Shown here in pieces: positions 1 through 13,202 of a stretch of DNA of 64,000 bases. How positions within the stretch are numbered: the first letter of the stretch is position 1; each line of letters begins with the position of its first letter. The stretch is from Ptychodera flava (Eukaryota; Hemichordata; Enteropneusta; Ptychoderidae), in contig NW_027248277.1 in assembly GCF_041260155.1 (NCBI RefSeq), forward strand, positions 19,558,872 through 19,622,871. The letters are read 5' to 3'. The notes under the pieces are model-generated. The model saw nothing but the letters and a program-made list of their open reading frames with translations, was not told the origin of the DNA and ran no database searches. The position numbers and the translations under genes were made by a program.

Positions 1-2
1 CA

Positions 3-275
3 AGTGGCAAGGGTGTTTCTCGCATTTCTGCTGTGACAGATAGTCCAGCGACTGGGCAAAAACATTCTTCTAAGACATTAGCTGGCCACTCAGATTCAGC
101 GTTAGGTCTTTCCAGTTTTCCAGCCTCTGCAGATTCCATTGGTGGGAAAGAGGTGTCATCCAAGGAGCTTGATATTGATTCATCCAGTGCAACCAGTGGC
201 ATGGGTATTTCTCACAGTTCTGCAAAGTCAAAGGAAGGTCTGGACCTTGAAAGTGATGTGCAGCTTGATGTATAG
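3..275 (+). CDS. C-terminal coding exon of an unidentified serine-rich protein (partial)
   Basis: An open frame runs from the left edge of the window to a TAG stop at 273-275, giving about 90 residues. There is no start codon in context, so this is the last coding exon of a plus-strand gene whose body lies to the left. The peptide is rich in Ser, Gly, Ala and Asp, is hydrophilic, and ends in an acidic tail (LESDVQLDV). No domain, membrane segment or catalytic motif is visible; it looks like a disordered tail. An AATAAA signal 120 bp past the stop supports a gene end here. I do not recognise the protein. The composition and the downstream poly(A) signal make a real coding exon likely but not certain. 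Confidence 0.5.
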   Translation, partial: SGKGVSRISAVTDSPATGQKHSSKTLAGHSDSALGLSSFPASADSIGGKEVSSKELDIDSSSATSGMGISHSSAKSKEGLDLESDVQLDV

Positions 276-395
276 ACTAAACTGTCCACGGTGTTCTATC
301 GTGCCTATGTAATGAGAAATAACTTTTATGTTATCATAAAGTTATGCAGCATAATTAAAGCTTGCATTTAACTCCATCAGAAGCTATGTGAACAC

Positions 396-401
396 AATAA
401 A
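396..401 (+). terminator. Polyadenylation signal AATAAA
   Basis: A canonical AATAAA lies about 120 bp after the stop codon of the left-edge exon, at a distance normal for a short 3' UTR. Confidence 0.45.
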
Positions 402-499
402 GAATGTGAATATGCTGGTGAACATTTTCGAAGCTAAATAGGAGATATTGTGAGTTGAAAATGAGAGAGTGGGAAAGAAGTAATGTACAAGGGATCAGG

Positions 500-575
500 T
501 AAAAAAATAATGCTACCTCATCAATCTTCCAGACACCCCTCCCAGGATATCTAATGGTCCACCCCTAAAGACTTA
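500..575. repeat. Dispersed repeat fragment shared with 36.24-36.37 kb
   Basis: The stretch around CCTCATCAATCTTCCAGACA, with the preceding GGGATNNGGTAAAAA and the following AAATGGTNC, recurs in the same orientation at 36.24-36.37 kb. It is non-coding and of unknown family. The rest of 402-748 holds nothing I can identify. Confidence 0.5.
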
Positions 576-787
576 CAGAATATATATTTCACTCACCACT
601 TCCTACTTGTGTATTTGGAGTAGACATTGGTCTGCTGATGAGCTGTCACAGCATCATTAAGAGTTTAAATCAAGTGGTGAAGAAAATTGAAAATTTTGAG
701 CAAATTATGTACATTACATCATTTGAGAAATCATTATTCCCAATTTTTTGCTCACGTGTTCGCACACGTGAGCATATGTCATAGCGG

Positions 788-826
<39 letters not shown>

Positions 827-858
827 CTGTCTGTGTGTGTGTCTGTCTGTCTGTCTGT
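788..858. repeat. (TCTG)n microsatellite
   Basis: About 17 units of TCTG with a few TCCG and TG interruptions, at the same place behind the 5' hairpin as the microsatellites of the other elements of this architecture. Confidence 0.9.
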
Positions 859-1081
859 TGGTCCATTTCTCAAAAACGGCTGAACGTATTTCAGTCAAAT
901 TGGTAGACATCTTCAGAATTCAAATGGCTAGAACTGAAAAGGTTTTGTGGCGTGGCTTGCATATTAATGAAGTTATCACAGTTTTAATTTTTCTGATACA
1001 TGGTAGTCTATGGGAAGCCGGTATCTGTGGTTTGAGGGCGCTATCCCCACGTTACACTCTGGCTAGACGATGCTGAAATTA

Positions 1082-1124
1082 GACTCGGTTTCGGATTCGG
1101 TTTCGGATTCGGTTTCGGATTCTA
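1082..1124. repeat. 12-bp minisatellite (CGGTTTCGGATT)n
   Basis: Three to four copies of a 12-bp unit CGGTTTCGGATT in direct orientation. Confidence 0.85.
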
Positions 1125-1249
1125 GAGACTGAAAGAAATTTTATATTTTCAGCCAATGTTACACTGTGGAATACTGGATTTTCCTTACTTTCCCTGGACC
1201 CTTTTTTCAGCTAAAATAATATCTAATCACACTAAACAAAGTGAAAATC

Positions 1250-2380
1250 AGTATATAGGGATAACTTAGCAATACAAATTTTTTGACAAAATGTCACGTG
1301 ACCTCGGTGACCTTTGACCTCAAATATACATATTTGTCCATAACTCAGTAACCACAAGTGCTACAGCCTTCATGTATGGTATGATGGGACAGCTTATGAA
1401 GCCACATATTGTACCTCATTAATTATGCACATATCTCATTCTGAGCGAGCCAATAGAGCTAGAGGTCTGATTTTTGGTATATAGGGATAACTTAGCAATA
1501 CAATTTTTTTGACAAAATGTCACGTGACCTCGGTGACCTTTGACCTCAATATACATATTTGTCCATAACTCAGTAACCACAAGTGCTACAGCCTTCATGT
1601 ATGGTATGATGAAACACCTTATGACGCCACATATTGTACCTCATTAATTATGCACATATCAAATTTTGAGCGAGCCAATAGAGCTAGAGGTCTGATTTTT
1701 GGTATATAGGGATAACTTAGCAATACAATTTTTTTGACAACATGTCACGTGACCTCGGTGACCTTTGACCTCCAATATACATATTTTTCCATAACTCGGT
1801 AACCACAAGTGCTACACCCTTCATGTTTGGTATGATGGGACACGTTATGACGCCACATACTGTACCTCAATAATTATGCGCATATCTCATTCTGAGCGAG
1901 CCAATAGAGCTGGATGTCTGATTTTTGGTATATAGGGATAACTATAGGAGAGAAATTTTTTGACCAATGTCATGTGACCTCTATGACCTTTTACCTAAAA
2001 TATATGTTTATGTCAATAAATAAGTAACCACAAGTGCTATGTCCTTTGTATTTAGTAGGATGGGAGACCTTATGACAACACACGCTTTACCTCATTAATT
2101 ATGTACACATCTAATTCTGGGCAAGCGAATAGAGCTAGAGATCTGATTTTTTGGCATATAGGGATTAATTAGGAATATAATTTTTTTTTTGAAAATGTCA
2201 TGTGACCTTGATGACCTTTGACCTTGATTATACATATATATGCATATTTCAGTAACCACAAGTTCTATACCCTCCAATTTTGATAGGATATTAGACCTTA
2301 AGATGTCACATCTTGTACCTCATTTATAATGCGCATATGTATTTCTTGGCTGGCCAATACTGCTAGAGGTCTGATCTTTT
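1250..2380. repeat. Tandem array of five ~225-bp monomers
   Basis: The marker ATATAGGGATAACTTAGCAA recurs at about 1254, 1479, 1704, 1929 and 2156 (the last two diverged), a period of 225 bp. Each monomer contains CACGTGACCTCGGTGACC, AGTAACCACAAGTGCTA and CCTCATTAATTATGC. Divergence rises to the right, so the left monomers are the more recently homogenised ones. Confidence 0.85.
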
Positions 2381-2533
2381 TTCCCGATTTAGAACCGTAA
2401 CTTAGACATGCCTCATGTGTTTCAAATTGGGAACAACGACATAGACCTATGTGCCCATAGATCTCAACATATACACTCCAATGATACTTCTTAATGACCA
2501 CATTTTCCTGCCCCATCAAGACTAGTACTCCTA

Positions 2534-2569
2534 TTACAAGTGGGGACTATGTCATTGTAAATGACTTGT
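2534..2569 (+). repeat. Family-B-type 3' terminus with hairpin
   Basis: ACAAGTGGGGACTATGTCAT followed by a perfect 6-bp hairpin GTCATT-GTA-AATGAC and TTGT. It matches the 3' ends of the B elements at 27280 and 32273, but the stem bases differ in a paired way, so the hairpin is conserved rather than the sequence. Its own 5' end is not clear. Confidence 0.7.
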
Positions 2570-3539
2570 TGAGTTAATGGTTGTATCACAGTATTCGATA
2601 TATCTAATTCTGTATTTTTTCCATTTTATATTCTGAATAATTACATTAAACATATTTCACTGTCTCCAGTACATTTCATTTAAGTATTTTCACTTCATGC
2701 ACTTTATCCCTTTCACATATGTTCAAATATCTGACCAGAGAACAAACACTAAATAGTCCAGGATGGGAGCTACAGTGTCATTGACGCTATTTTTACTTCA
2801 GCCAATTCCTAATTTGCATATTAAATGAATTTTCATACTTAGGGATATTCATCTGAATTGACTTGATCAAAATTGATGTAACTTGCTATGTACATTTCAG
2901 ACACTGTAATACAATATTATTGAAAGTCATTAATCATTTTCTCTTCAGCAAATTCCTAATTGCATGTTTAATGAACTTTCCTAATTAGAGATATATATCT
3001 GAATTGACTTGACCAAAGTTGACAAAACTTGCTACATATATTGCAGATACCATGATACAACATTATTGACAATCATTAAGCATTTTTACTTAAGTCAATT
3101 CCTAATTTACATATTTAATGAACTTTGCTTATTAGGGATATATACTGGGATTTACTTGATCAAAGTTGGCAAAACATGACAACATTGATGATTATACCTG
3201 GTTAAAACAATATCGAAAGTCATTTCACATTTTCATGTCAGCTAATTTACAATTTGCATATCTAATGAGCTTTCACAGCTCGGCATATATGGCTTGAAGG
3301 ACTTGGCCAACGGTAATTACACTTGCTATATAAATGACAGCAGTCAAAGAACTTTAATATTTTATTTCAGCTAATTACATATTTGTATACTTCATGACCT
3401 TTGAGAATTAATCAGGGGTGATTATTGTTCATTATGTTGATCATAATACTTTCAATGAAGTTGCAAACATGTGGCAAAGGTTCAAATTTACACATAACTG
3501 TATGAAACACGTGAGCATTTTCAGTTCATATCTGGTTTT

Positions 3540-5261
3540 GTTATGGGTTTCTCAGAAGGAAGGATAACATAATTAGGGAGAAGTGAATAAACAATTGTTG
3601 GAAATGTTATTCATCAAAGTAACATGGATCTGTGTGGAGGAACATGACTGTATTTGTGTTGTTATTGGAAAAGTTGGCCTGCTAAAATTGGCCAAAAGTT
3701 ATTCAGACACAAATATCTAGAAACATCTTATGCCCAATTATATTACTTTTTGATTTTTTGTCATTTCAAGTTAGAAAAATGGTATCAAGTCAAGTTTACA
3801 AGTTTGATAAGACAAATAAAAATTTGACAGAAATAAAAATATTAGAAATAAAGATATCTTTACAGATAGAAACTTACCATGTGAATAGTACATACCATCT
3901 TTATATCGTGTCAGCCAGACCTCTCTTGCTATTGTTGGTCTAAATCATTTTCAATAGAACAGAATTCTTGGCATTGAACAGGCAAACAGTTTTCCTGGAT
4001 ATACTTTGATAGTAGGTTTAAATCTCTTCACTCGTCAGTTGCTCTAGGGACATAATTCTGAAAGCCAGACAGTCAGACATAGTAACACAATGACTAAGTC
4101 TGGTCTTTCTGCTTTCAAATTGCCTTTCTTACTCCTTTCAAACTTAATTTTGCTCATCTTCTTTTGAGACTGACACAGTCTGCTCTTTTGTCAGTATCGG
4201 GACTTACAATTTTTATGGCAAGTTTGAAATAAAGCACATTTTAGTAACCCTTTCACCACCATGTTTTAGCCCAAACCCACTGTTATCATTCATGGTTATG
4301 AACTTGTTTACAACAAGATAAAGAAAAAAAGGCTACTGCTATAATTGGTAGTGAATTAATAGATTGCATAAGAGAGGATGTCCAACAATTTGATGTAGCC
4401 AAAACAGTCATGTTGGCTAATGTCGGTTTACCTTTGAGTATTCTTTTGCCATGTTAAAAGGTCAAAAGCAAATCATTATGGCAGTTGAGTTGCAGAATAC
4501 AGCGAAAACTGCAGTGTCCAGTCTGACAATTTTAGCAAAAAACTGATACTAGTGTTGTTAAAGGGAGACACTTTAGTCAGTCTAAGTGTAGGCCAATGAA
4601 AGTCCACTTCTACCAATTCATGTACACGGAGTTATTAGTTTTAAAGCATAAGAACCATTCACCACATACGATAACTTTCTGTCACCATCAGAATTGAAAC
4701 CAGACTGTTAGCTACAGATTATACTGAAAATACTGCAAATTAGGGTGGAAAAGAATACAGTTTTCAATGAACTGCTCATTACAAAGTCAGATTTTAGAAC
4801 TTGCAGGAAAGTAAAAATCCAGAGCATATACACATACAAATAAGTTTAATTAGTGATTGGATTTTTTTATTACGTCTTCTAAGATTGATGGCTACATACT
4901 ATAAAGTAACATCACATGTGTCAAAGCTATTTTGGAGTCTGAGTGCATCTATTAACTGTATTTTGAATGCTTTTTGTGTTTGTATATACTATGTAGATAT
5001 ACTAGTAGTGTATCTGTAGGAATGCTGTAGATTGTATTGGTAAGGTACAGTGTACCAGCTTGTGTATGGTAGGGAAGAGAGATGAGAAAATGCTCTTTAG
5101 AACAGTATTTATACATCATGTGGATGATAGGGTAATTCTTCTCTCAGTATTAAAACTACTGATGTGATTTGCCAATCTTCCAAAATAAGTAACACCAACA
5201 TTCAATGATTTAGATTTTGAGCAGGGTAAATTCCAGTCTCAGTTTTGATACCTGAATATTT
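3540..5261. other. Intergenic DNA, nothing recognised
   Basis: AT-rich sequence with short open frames only. I see no conserved domain, splice-bounded exon or repeat family in it. Confidence 0.5.
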
Positions 5262-6990
5262 TAGTCCCCATGGACACCGTCTGGGGGGACTTAAAGGTTT
5301 GTCATGTCCATGCGTGCGTCCATGTGTCCGTCCGTCAGTTCACGCAGATATCTCAGAGATGCCTGGAGCGATTTCATTCAAACTTGGTACCAGGATTACT
5401 TCATATGCCATACGTATGCACATTGATACGTTTTGTGATACGATCCAATATGGCAGCAGGCGGCCATTTTATTACGATTTTTTCATGTACAGAGCCATAA
5501 CTCAGACATGTTTCAACCGATTTTATTCAAAGTTGGTACAAGGACATTGACCAATGTCATAGATATGCACGTTAATTGTTTTGTGATACAATCCAATATG
5601 GCTTCCGTGCGGCCATTTTGTTAAGATCTTTAATATACAGAGCCATAACTCAGGCATACATCTCGACCGGTTTTATTCAAAGTTGGTACAAGGATATTGA
5701 CCTATGTCATACATATGCGCGTCGATTTGTTTTGTGATACAATCCAATATGGCCGCCAGGCATCCATTTTATTACAATTTTTTCATGTACAGAGCCATAA
5801 CTCAGACATGTTTCAACCTATTTTGTTCAAAGTTGGTACAGTGTCATAGACATGCACGTCAATTTGTTTTGTGATACAATCCAACATGGCTGCCGTGCGG
5901 CCATTTTATTACGACTTTTCCATGTACAGAGCCATAACTCAAGCATATATCTCAACCGATTTTATTCAAAGTTGGTACAAGGAGATTGACTAATGTCATA
6001 CATATGCATGTCAATTTTTTTCATGTACGGAGCAATAACTCAGGCATATTTCAACCGATTTTATTCAAAGTTGGTACAAGGACATTAACCTATGTCATAC
6101 ATATGTACGTCAATTTGTTTCATGATATGATCCAATATGGCTGCATGGCAGCCATTTTGTTACAATTTTTTCATGTCCTTAGCCAAAACTCAGGCACGTC
6201 TCAACCGATTTTATTCACCGATTTTATTCAAACTTAGTACAAGGACATTGACCTATGTCATACATATGCACATTATTTGTTTTGTGATACGATCCAATAT
6301 GGCTGCCATGTGGCCATTTTTTTACTATTTTTCATGTCCGGAACTATAACTCAGACATTAAGCAAATTTATTCGAAGTTGGTACAAGGAAATTGACTTAT
6401 GTTATACACATGTACCGTACGCCGATTTGTTTCACGATATGGTCCAATATGGCCACGTGCACATGGTGGCAATTTTGTTTTGTGTTTTTTTCAAGTCGAG
6501 AGCCATAACTCTGGCAAGTCTCAACTGATTTTATTCAACGTTGGTACATGGACATTGACTTATGTCATACATACCGGTATACATGTTGATTTTTTAAAGA
6601 GTAAGATTAAATATCACTGCGTAGCGGCGATTTTGTTACGATTTTCTCATGTACAGAGCCATAACTCAGACATATTTCCACCAGTATCATTCAAAGTTGG
6701 TACAAGAACATTGACCTATTTCATACATATGCTCGTCAATTTGTTTCACGTCATGTAGCAGTATCATGTCAATTATTGAAGTTTTGTAATTAGGCTGATA
6801 TGTCAAGAAATACTGCATCAAATTTCATGAAACTTTGTACAAATGTTAAGCTCACATTGCTTTAACAGTGAAAAAGACATTTATCAGTGTCATTTTAATT
6901 AATTTGTAATTGCATATGTAATGAACTTTCCTAATTAGAGTGATATATCCACAAATACAGCGTCAAATTTGATGAAACGTTAAAGTTACT
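5262..6990 (+). mobile_element. Family B tandem-repeat-cored element, copy 1 (3' end missing)
   Basis: It begins TAGTCCCCATGGACACCGTC and folds into a compound hairpin closed by AGTCCCC/GGGGACT. A GTCC/GTGC-rich microsatellite stretch follows, then about nine 150-bp monomers marked by AGAGCCATAACTCAGGCATA and TCCAATATGGCCGCC. From 6.76 kb it switches to AATGAACTTTCCTAATTAG monomers, as in the copy at 25.35 kb. Similarity to that copy stops near 6.99 kb, and no GTGGGGACTGTGTCA terminus is found, so the 3' end has been lost or replaced. The long open frames inside it are periodic translations of the 150-bp unit. Confidence 0.65.
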
Positions 6991-9900
6991 TTGTCACATT
7001 GTGTTTTTATCAACATAATATATATTTCCAATATATGTCATATATTGACAATAGCCATGCCACTGAACACTTTTGTAGTTTCCATTGTAACCAATGTATA
7101 TTTCCATTTGGCACATAGGTTTGACAATAAATCTAAAATCATCCATTCAGTTGCCTCTAGTCTTTCAATATATATGTTTACAGAATTGTTAAATTTTAGT
7201 AGACAGTTAAAGATTTTGTGACATTGTTAATCTGGTCACATGATAGAGGTTTAAAATGGAGTATTCATTTTATAGTGTATTATTATTCACTAGCATGTTA
7301 TATTATTTACTTCTAGTTGATATGTGAAACCTACGGTCGATTCAGGTTCAGATTTGATGATATTTTTTTGCATTCATTCTTTATCTACACGTACATTGTT
7401 TTTCCTGTGCAATACAGATATAAATTATGTGATTTTTCTGTTTCCATAATGGCTTGTAGTTTGTCTACATAATTTATTCAACTACATGTGCAAGTATAAT
7501 TTAACTTGTACACATCCAGACAATGCAATAATACCAAATCTTTGTCTCTTTTTGATGATGGTAAATTAGATGTCGATTCACAGGGTTTAAATATTGCAAG
7601 GCATTTGCATAAGTGACAATATGTGAAAGGTTTGATGACATCAAGATAACTATTATAGAGGACAAAAAATGCTTAGAGAGAGTCAGTAACTGGTATTGTA
7701 TGAAATCTTTAGAGATTGAAGGTCAATACTTTGAGCTTGGAACATTTCTATCTCTTGGGATATTAAGTCTGACTATTTCTTTTATGCGGTATTTTTTCTG
7801 TAGTGTGGCTATATTTGTAAATATACAATGTACCTATTGCACACAGTACCCAGTATAATGTATTTACGATAACTTTGTTGCTATTGGAAACAATTGATCG
7901 ACAGTTTATTTGGCAACATGGGTAACAAATGTTTGCTTGACTTTTGCCTCTCCAGAGTGCCAAATATACATACTTATTACCACAGACACTGGCATCTTTA
8001 TATTATGTTGAACATAGTGTCATGTCATTATTTTAATATCAGAACAGAATTTAATTTGCTGGCTTACCATTAAGAGGAAGTACCTAACATGATCAATCAT
8101 TTAGAAATTTGTGAATAGTTTGGCAAAACCACCTGGTTAGTTGTTGTCTTTAAGTTATTCCCAGTATATGTCTTTGCAGAATGCGAATATGTGATTTCTT
8201 TTGTGACTTCTAGACAAAATGGATTTTTCCTCTTCCGACTTGCTTGATTATGACAAATGGACATTGCCACTATGTGAGGGAAAGTTGCTTTCCTTATCTG
8301 TATGAAAGACACCTGCCAACTAACATTTTGTTACAAATGATTTCATTAGCTCAAAACTTTATGTAACAGTATTTGTTCATCCATGCATAGTGGAAATGGT
8401 ATGCTTGAATTATTGAACTTGATTTCTTTTGATACAGACTGTAAAATGTTTGACTGAGTGTTTAATCTTGTCATGTATTGACTTTATTTTGTGACTGTTC
8501 CTTCAAACTGAAGTTATTTGTATTTTACATCATTGTAATCTCTAAGAAATGTTCTCATTGTCACTAAAGAAGTCTTATGAGAAAAGTATAAGAAAGTAGA
8601 AGGCATCTATAAAATAATTATTTTATATCATATATATTGTAATTTCCATTACTTGATACTTATGTACATATTGATTACATTGCTGGGTTTAAATTCACAC
8701 AGGGACAATGATCAGATTTGAGTCTACTGGGATTATACCACATTATTAGCAAAATTGAAAAAATGAATGTTTGTCTGGTGAAAACTAGATGTATCTTTTT
8801 AGTCCAATAAAAATATACTTGTTCAAACTTAACTAATTTGTGTGCGTATAACTATTTCTAATTGCGTGTGCTCATATGTTATCAAGTAGTAGGTGTGTTA
8901 TGGTATGCAAGTAACTTGTGTGGGCTCCTCTGTCAATGAAATGTATGGTAGTTTGTCAAATAGGTCACATTCTTTGTCAACCAGTCAACATTTTCATCAT
9001 TTTACCTACTAGCAACTGAATGTAAATGTTATAGGAAGCTGAATATTGTATATGTTTTGAAAATTAGCATAAAATATGCATATTCTTTAGTGTATATCAT
9101 TTTCCTCCAGCAAACTATTGATCAAATTGTTATGGTACATATACTAAGGTTATTCTTCAATACCACAAGTTCCTTTGTCATATCAGTGTTATTATCATTT
9201 GAATCTGGTTATGAGGTCGACACCAAGTGTCCAATAGAACAAATGGCACAATGCTGATAAGACACAAGGAACAGGAGGTGATATTGGTTTGTAAGTGATG
9301 TATAATACTGTGAACCATTGTCTAGATTCCTATAAGCAGTAGGCACAAAGTAGAGTTAACTTTGAAGAGCGGCAGATGTCAGAGGCCAGAACTGTTGGTC
9401 TGAAGTCAGAGGTATTCCCAGATTCATTCAGAGCTTTCCAATTTCAACCATTGACACTAATTTGGGTATTTTTTAACCAAATTCCTTGAAATTTTCAAGT
9501 AATTATCAAGCAAAAAATAAGATTTCACAATGGCATTGAGTAACACAATGAATATATGTGAGAGGGCGTCTTGAACTCTTAATTAGGGTGAAGTGAAGCT
9601 TTGATATTAAATTAAGTATGTTAAGTTTAAGTTGAGAGGCAGAGGTCAAAGCCTTCAGACAGCTCTCTGATCTGATAGGTTCTTAAAGGTCAACTCTATA
9701 CCCAGACCTGGTGGCCATATTGAATCGTATTGTGATAAAGGACAACGAAGTCCCTCTACGTATCCTTTAAAGGTGCCCTTCTCAATACAAGGTTCTCGCT
9801 TTAGGTATTGTGTCAACAGCCAGTTAACAGTTTGTCATTCTTTTGTTTTCTATTGAACATTTCATCAAATATATAATATTTAGATTAGATAAATCTGATA

Positions 9901-11854
9901 ATTGAGCGGGGGCTTTAATGGAAAGTAGGGGACATTGAAGGACAAAAAGAAAACTTAATTTATGTAGTGAAAGGTATATTTTGTAAACATAATAAGTCGA
10001 ATGGCAACATTTTCAGTGCTGGAAAAGATGGAGTATATGCAATCAATTTACGACAGAATAACGTGAAGGACAAGAGGTTATTCTGTAACGAAAAAAAAAA
10101 CTTTCTTCTACTGCATTCTGTGTAACGTTCTTGCCATATTTTGCAGTAAATACTTTCCTTCACTCAAATTTGTAGTAAAAATGTAATAAAAATGGTTGTG
10201 TTCAACCCATAATGTTGTCAATCATCCTATTCTCAAGAGATCACACTTTATTTCAATCAAGTTGATACTAAAAATACTTTTCTCATCATTTTTGTTTTCA
10301 GAAATACCGTCTTGCATTTTCTGCACAATTAGCGTGACCCAATTGGACAGCCTTTTACTGAATATCTGGCATGGCGTAAATGACACGAACACCGATATGA
10401 GTAGTAAATTATGTTGGGTAAATCATATATGTCATGTACCTTTGCCAGAATCTTATAAAAACAGCAACAAACTTAATTTTAGCCTGTACGTGCAATTTGC
10501 TATTTTGTTCTTCCGCCTCGTAGTAGGATTTATGCATCAACTTCATACAGAAGTGTTCATTGTTTAGCCCAAGGCTACAAGAGCTTTAGTTGGTCCGCAT
10601 CTTGCTGAAAACCATGCCCATAATCCACATGAGTAGAGAAGGCAAATTTCAAACTAAAAGAAAACTCAATACTTGAAATGATATGTTACAATATTTCTGA
10701 ATTCAAACTCTGCACTAACCCCTTCAACATTACGATCTCTGTATTGCCGAGGAAAAGTAATAAAGTTGGAAATTCCATATTTGTATGTATCATTTACCCA
10801 CTTTTAAGTCAAACTCGTCCAACCTTTAAACGGATTGTCCATAGTAGTTTCGTATTTAATCTGAGACAAATACGATAATGATAGAAATGATGTAATATAT
10901 CAAATTATTCAATTATTGGGGAGAGAACAAGTTACTACATTTCATCAAAATTTCAAAATTCCAGTAAATTGCCGAGATCGTTATTTACAGATGTTACTAT
11001 AATGACAGTTTGTTTCGACAGAAATAAGAAAGTTTCAGTCGGTCCAGCTAAAAAATAGAGACTGCTCTGCTACCTTGTTGAATGTTCAATAACAAGCGTA
11101 CTTTCAAACGTTTCCTGGCATGGTTGTGTGAAAGAAAAGAGCATGAGGTAAAACATAACAAAGCGTTTTGTCGAATGATTTAGTGTATTATCGGAAAGAT
11201 GCGGACCAAATTAAAACAAAAATAGTGGATTTGGTAAAACGCAAAACGAGATGTCAAATGCTGATTTGGTTACGAACTGTATTTAAAAATATACATGTAG
11301 GATAAAAAGAAAGATTCTTGAATCGATATGAAGTCATAGACATGAAGTAGAGGAGTTAAGATTTATCAGCATATGATATTATTTATACATGGCTTTTATT
11401 CCATTTGTTTGATTGTGCAATTTCACACGCATTTTTTTAATAATTTACATAATGGAAGAAATATATTTTGCATCTAGAAACTATTCTGATAACAAACAGT
11501 ACGTACTTACATGTCAGAAAAGCATTGTTGTAATACTTTCTGCCGTACTTGTGTCGGTCATGACAATAATGCACTTTTGAATTTGATAGAGTCATGATAA
11601 GGGACGGACAATTAGATACTTGGAGATTGATGATCGCGAGAATGTTTTTCATCGTTTTCACGGACACTGTTATTTTCACACCTGCGGATAACTTTCGAGT
11701 GAGTGTTTCTCCAAAAAGGCATCGTGGCTGCAAAATGTTCAGACTATTCGAGGCTGTAGATTTTTATATTATGGACTACCTCTTGGACGACTTCTGTTTG
11801 GCGTGTTTAGTACAGTCGACACTTGCAATAGACGATTTTCCGCTGATTGCGAGA

Positions 11855-11864
11855 TCTCGCGAGA
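11855..11864. promoter_or_regulatory. TCTCGCGAGA box
   Basis: An exact palindromic TCTCGCGAGA, a core-promoter element of CpG promoters known in animals. A near match, TCTCGCGATA, lies at 12063-12072. The surrounding 11.6-12.1 kb is locally richer in CpG. No adjacent gene is evident. Confidence 0.35.
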
Positions 11865-12533
11865 CTTTAATACATGCCCGTAGAAACAGGTTTCCAGCTT
11901 AGTAATACAAGTCAAACTTTGTATGGAACTAGAAAAAGTGCAGAACTGAGCAAAGGTTGCAACTTCATATATTTTATGCAGTGTTTAACGTAATTAGCGA
12001 CTTGTCCTGTTTTACGCAGTTTGTCCTGTGTTGCGAGAACGCGTCCACTGCGAACCACATATTCTCGCGATATCTCGGAATGTCACGCGCGGTTCGGAAC
12101 ATGGTCTATTGAGGCCATGTTGGGTATATATACGTACATATATATACGGTTTGCACGGCTATATTAGATAGGTGATAACATTTCAATTTCTACACTGAAA
12201 CATTTTGTAATTTTCTGCACAATCAGAAAGAGTAATTATGCATAACAGACACCAAGCTCTAACTAAATAATATGACACTACCAAATGAATATTAAAATTA
12301 ATGTAAAAAAAATCGCTGGACTTTTACAGTATTTTGAAGAAAAATATTGTGAAAATCTCATAAATTTTCAATTATGCTACTCACATCTTGTTTTGAATAC
12401 ATTTTTGTCCAGTGGTTGAAACATCTTATTTCCCATATGTGATTTTGGAGGGAAAATATAGTCTGCAGGTCAAGTGACTTGGTCAAAATCTAAAGTATTA
12501 TTGCCAACTTTAAAGTTATTTTATCAGAAGTTC

Positions 12534-13202
12534 CTTGACAATATGTTTAATATTTGTAAAACATAATCCTGAGCTACTCTGAAATGCTAAACGTCTAGAT
12601 CCATATGCATTGACCTTGACCCATGCGTACTCGAAATACTTGACAAATCCAATATAGTAAAGTGTTTATCTATATGTCTGACCGATCATGATACCAAAAT
12701 TTCATATTTATGGCGTTAATGCAGAATTTCTTAGACTGTCCTTTCCCAGTCCACCCGTTGTCTCCCTTGTACTGCGAAAAGACCATTGACTAATAAAAGT
12801 GGCGTTATTAGGCCAATTCATCTCCACCACAAGCACAAAGTTTATATATCAAGCCTATCATAACCTTCCAGCAATGCTAGCCTGCCGTAAAGTTTTCAGT
12901 AAAGGTATTTGTGAAAACATAGTTTTATTTTCGGTCCATTTTCTTACGCTTTCACAGATTTGATATCAAATGATATAATTACTTGATTTACAGATTTCCT
13001 TGATAAGTAACAGTCGCTAAGATAGTCAAAATTCTCAATCCCAACAAGTTAAAATTTAAACGAGCCAACTCATCTTAGTACATTGGGTCCTACACGCCAC
13101 ACGGAACTTTACTTGAATATAAGCTACAATTGTTTTGACAATATGTTTAATATTGTTGGAAATAAACTCTAATTTTTCTTGACAATATGTTTAATATTTG
13201 TA
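12534..13202. repeat. Three dispersed copies of a 24-bp motif
   Basis: CTTGACAATATGTTTAATAT, followed by TTGTA, occurs at 12534 and 13178, with a slightly shorter version at 13135. The copies are in direct orientation about 600 and 44 bp apart. Confidence 0.6.

Larger units (their letters stand above)
750..3539 (+). mobile_element. Family D tandem-repeat-cored element, copy 1 (with an internal B-type segment)
   Basis: It starts with a perfect 9-bp hairpin (GCTCACGTG, 6-nt loop, CACGTGAGC), then a (TCTG)n microsatellite, then unique sequence shared with the copy at 28.97 kb (TGGCTTGCATATTAAT). It ends with ACACGTGAGC followed by TCAGTTCATATCTGGTTTT, also found at the end of the 28.97-kb copy. 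So one hairpin arm recurs inverted near the 3' end. From about 1.03 to 2.57 kb the body is a different 225-bp tandem array closed by a family-B-type 3' hairpin; from 2.6 to 3.4 kb it is made of family D monomers of about 145 bp containing AATTTGCATATTTAATGAA. No protein is encoded. A non-autonomous rolling-circle (HINE-like) element is the favoured interpretation. Confidence 0.6.

Noticed and set aside
10196-10567. 123-codon plus-strand frame after a good-looking acceptor (TTTTTGTTTTCAG)
   Set aside because: Residue composition is that of AT-rich non-coding DNA, there is no domain, and no matching donor or partner exon.
11437-11902. Overlapping ~100-codon frames on opposite strands
   Set aside because: They are mutual shadows in a CpG-richer patch with no recognisable protein. 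Only the TCTCGCGAGA box was kept as a feature.
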